Made by a program: the position numbers and the translations under genes. Positions 5,972-7,707 of a stretch of 7,707 nt of DNA are shown piece after piece. How positions within the stretch are numbered: the stretch's first letter is position 1; each line of letters starts with the position of its first letter. Under the pieces are notes generated by a model. It made no database searches. It saw only the letters and a list, made by a program, of their open reading frames with translations, and was not told where the DNA came from. Source of the DNA: Candidatus Woesearchaeota archaeon (lineage in GTDB: Archaea > Nanobdellota > Nanobdellia > SCGC-AAA011-G17 > UBA489); NCBI GenBank assembly GCA_030679025.1, contig JAUXTV010000008.1, positions 1-7,707 on the forward strand, in the 5' to 3' direction.

Positions 5972-5979
5972 TATAAATA
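5972..5979 (+). promoter_or_regulatory. TATA box of the 101-residue gene
   Basis: TATAAATA is centred about 25 bases before ATG 6001, predicting a leaderless mRNA. An AGGGGG at 5989-5994 could serve as a ribosome-binding site only if transcription starts earlier, for example from the weaker AT-rich stretch near 5957-5964. Confidence 0.5.
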
Positions 5980-6000
5980 AAGAGAGTTAGGGGGATAAAA

Positions 6001-6306
6001 ATGACAGAAAAACAAAGAAGTGTAGATCCTGAAGACGACAGTATTCAAAGTAGAAGTGATAGAACAAGAATTGCAACAATGGGTTCTACAGTTCATCATA
6101 CAGAAGAACGGCCAGTAACACTATGTGGTAGCATAGAATCAGTTGATGCAGAAGACAGAGAAACAATAGCAGCAATGACAAGTGGAACTGTACTTACGCG
6201 AGAACAAATAGCTAATCAAGGAATGCATTTCTCAAGCCCTAGTGGAAAAAGAAGAGTAGATGGACCAATGGAATATGGAAGTATGGCTGTCTACAGAACT
6301 CATTAA
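6001..6306 (+). CDS. Unrecognised 101-residue protein with an internal repeat
   Basis: I do not recognise this protein. It is polar, has no signal peptide or membrane segment, one cysteine (C42) and several Ser/Thr/Glu/Asp-rich stretches, suggesting a small or partly disordered cytosolic protein. Two halves look alike: SVDPED (7-12) with IATMGSTV (24-31), and SVDAED (47-52) with IAAMTSGTV (56-64), each followed by a T-x-E. The C-terminal part from about 75 (FSSPSGKRRVDG onward) is not repeated. A TATA box and an AGGGGG motif stand at good distances and 8 of 10 arginines are AGA, like the other plus-strand genes here, so the gene is probably real. It is divergent from the zinc-ribbon/Bud32 operon and ends 3 bases from the SRP54 stop in convergent orientation. 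Confidence 0.6.
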   Translation: MTEKQRSVDPEDDSIQSRSDRTRIATMGSTVHHTEERPVTLCGSIESVDAEDRETIAAMTSGTVLTREQIANQGMHFSSPSGKRRVDGPMEYGSMAVYRTH

Positions 6307-6309
6307 ATA

Positions 6310-7650
6310 TTATTTGAATTTCATCGCCCCGAACTTTTTCATCATTTTTTCGGGGTTTTGGCCTTTCATCATTTTCATGAATTTCTTGCTTTGATTATAT
6401 TGCTTTAAAAGATCTCTAACATCTCTTGCTTGTACGCCTGCTCCAGTTGCAATGCGTTCAATTCTATTTTTAGTTAAGATTTCAGGATGCTCTAATTCTT
6501 TTTTGGTGCAGCTGTCCATAATATATCTCCATAAAATAATCTTTTCTTCTTGGACTTGTAAAGCTTCTTTAGGCATTTGTAATTTGCTCATGCCAGGAAT
6601 CATTTCCATAATTTTATTGAGAGGTCCCATTTTGCGCATGGCGCTCAATTGGCCATGAAGATCTATCAAAGAAAAATTTCCTTGCATCATTTTTTTGCCT
6701 AAGTCTTCAGCTTCTTCCTGCGTCATGGCTTCCTTGGCTTTTTCTAAGAGTGCTTCAACATCGCCCATGCCTAAAAGTCTTCCAACAAAGCCTGCGGGAT
6801 TAAACTCTTCTAAATCCTCCATCTTTTCTCCAACACCAATAAATTTGATAGGGGCTTTGGTTGCTGCGCATGCGCTTAAACTGCCACCGCCTTTGGCTGT
6901 ACCGTCTAATTTAGTAACTATAACCCCAGTAACGCCGCAAGAATCATGAAATTGTTGTGCTTGTTTCTTCGCAGCTTGTCCAATATCTGCGCTTAACACT
7001 AATAAGCGTTCATCTGCTTGTACAGCTTTATTGATTTCTTCAATTTCTGCTACTAGTTCTTTATCTAAAGCATCTCTGCCTGCAGTATCAACTAAAAGAA
7101 TATCAAATTCACTGTAGTTGTCTTGATGTTTTTTCCAAACCTTAAGAGCATTTTTTTCTTTGGGATCTATAAATGCTGGAATTTTTAATTGGTCTGCTAA
7201 TTGCTGTAATTGTAAAGATGCCGCGGGTCTATGAACATCTAATCCTACAACCGCAACTTTATGTCCTCGTTTTTGATAATATTTTGCTAATTTTCCAATG
7301 GTCGTCGTCTTTCCACTACCATATAAACCAAGCATCATAATTGTGAAAGGTTTTTTCTTAGTAATGATAATGCCTTTTTTTTCTTCTCCAAAAAATTTAA
7401 CCAATTCCTGATAAACAATAGTGACTAAATATTCTCTTTGTGTAACGCCTGCAGGAGGTTTGTCATCTTTAGCGCGTTGTTTAATGGCAGTAGTAAGTTC
7501 AAAGACTAATTTGACATCTACATCTGCTTGTAATAATGCTCTTTGAATCTCTCGAACTAACTCATCAAGCAATTTATCATTGACAAAAACAGCTTGTGCT
7601 ATCTTTTTCAGTGTATTTTTCAAGGAATTGCCTAAGGTATCTAAAACCAT
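6310..7650 (-). CDS. srp54: Signal recognition particle protein SRP54 (Ffh homologue)
   Basis: SRP54 is the GTPase that binds signal sequences and SRP RNA and docks ribosome-nascent chains on FtsY at the membrane. The 446-residue product has the usual archaeal length. The N domain spans about 1-95. The G domain has G1 GLYGSGKTTT (108-117), DVHRPAA (138-144), G3 DTAGRD (188-193) and G4 TKLDG (246-250), followed by the closing GVGEKMEDLEEFNP (272-285). The methionine-rich M domain has GPLNKIMEMIPGM (342-354), the RNA-binding RIERIATGAG (396-405) and a Met/Lys-rich tail. The RNA-binding signature has TKN before RIERIA where many homologues have a Ser-Arg. The start ATG is supported by a TATA box centred 25 bases upstream. 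No other SRP component is nearby. Confidence 0.95.
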   Translation of the reverse strand: MVLDTLGNSLKNTLKKIAQAVFVNDKLLDELVREIQRALLQADVDVKLVFELTTAIKQRAKDDKPPAGVTQREYLVTIVYQELVKFFGEEKKGIIITKKKPFTIMMLGLYGSGKTTTIGKLAKYYQKRGHKVAVVGLDVHRPAASLQLQQLADQLKIPAFIDPKEKNALKVWKKHQDNYSEFDILLVDTAGRDALDKELVAEIEEINKAVQADERLLVLSADIGQAAKKQAQQFHDSCGVTGVIVTKLDGTAKGGGSLSACAATKAPIKFIGVGEKMEDLEEFNPAGFVGRLLGMGDVEALLEKAKEAMTQEEAEDLGKKMMQGNFSLIDLHGQLSAMRKMGPLNKIMEMIPGMSKLQMPKEALQVQEEKIILWRYIMDSCTKKELEHPEILTKNRIERIATGAGVQARDVRDLLKQYNQSKKFMKMMKGQNPEKMMKKFGAMKFK

Positions 7651-7671
7651 AGAACAAGCAAAAGAACCTCG

Positions 7672-7679
7672 TTTATAAA
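7672..7679 (-). promoter_or_regulatory. TATA box of SRP54
   Basis: The consensus TTTATAAA is centred about 25 bases before the SRP54 ATG, which predicts transcription starting at or next to the start codon (leaderless). Confidence 0.65.
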
Positions 7680-7707
7680 ACTTATGAGCTTAAGGACATT
7701 GGTTAGG

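Noticed and set aside
1..7707. CRISPR array, transposon ends, defence or toxin-antitoxin genes
   Set aside because: No repeated spacers, terminal inverted repeats, transposase, integrase or recognisable defence domains were seen on either strand.

Overview
The window comes from an AT-rich archaeal genome. Evidence is the archaeal/eukaryotic-type ribosomal protein eS1 (S3Ae), an archaeal-type uS15 with its extra N-terminal domain, SRP54, a stand-alone Bud32 kinase of the KEOPS complex, an archaeal RecJ-like DHH nuclease, a TrmB-family regulator, an intron-less tRNA-Gln without an encoded CCA end, and consensus archaeal TATA boxes at fixed distances from start codons. The compact layout and the divergent versions of core proteins fit a DPANN-type lineage (Woesearchaeota/Pacearchaeota-like), but that is inference. 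No phylogeny was run.

Layout. The minus strand carries the core genes. Right to left these are SRP54 (7650-6310), a 32-residue zinc-ribbon ORF followed by Bud32 (5893-5187), a TrmB-like regulator (4499-3765), tRNA-Gln(TTG) (3713-3641), uS15 (3600-3142) followed by the RecJ-like nuclease (3109-1703), eS1 (734-117), and the first 26 codons of a secreted or membrane-anchored protein that runs off the left edge (80-1). The plus strand carries single accessory genes lying between the core blocks: a HAD phosphatase (892-1548) followed by a broken P-loop kinase-like remnant, an AlaE-like membrane protein (4609-5175), and an unrecognised 101-residue protein (6001-6306). There is no intergenic stretch longer than about 160 bases. 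The gaps hold promoters, one palindrome and one probable terminator.

How the genes relate. uS15 and RecJ form one transcription unit. As I recall, uS15, RecJ-like DHH protein and eS1 are neighbours in many archaea; here a HAD gene on the opposite strand separates eS1 from the other two. Bud32 (tRNA t6A synthesis through KEOPS), tRNA-Gln, the ribosomal proteins and SRP54 belong to translation and protein export. The TrmB-like regulator and the AlaE-like transporter are divergent and share a 106-base intergenic region with a palindrome that is a candidate operator.

Two promoter geometries recur. Six genes have a TATA box centred 25-29 bases before ATG, which predicts leaderless or nearly leaderless mRNAs. 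Two have the box centred about 41 bases before ATG together with a Shine-Dalgarno sequence. No defence system, CRISPR array or mobile element is visible. The least explained items are the zinc-ribbon microprotein coupled to Bud32, the internally duplicated AlaE-like and 101-residue proteins, the degenerate P-loop fragment and the shared palindrome.
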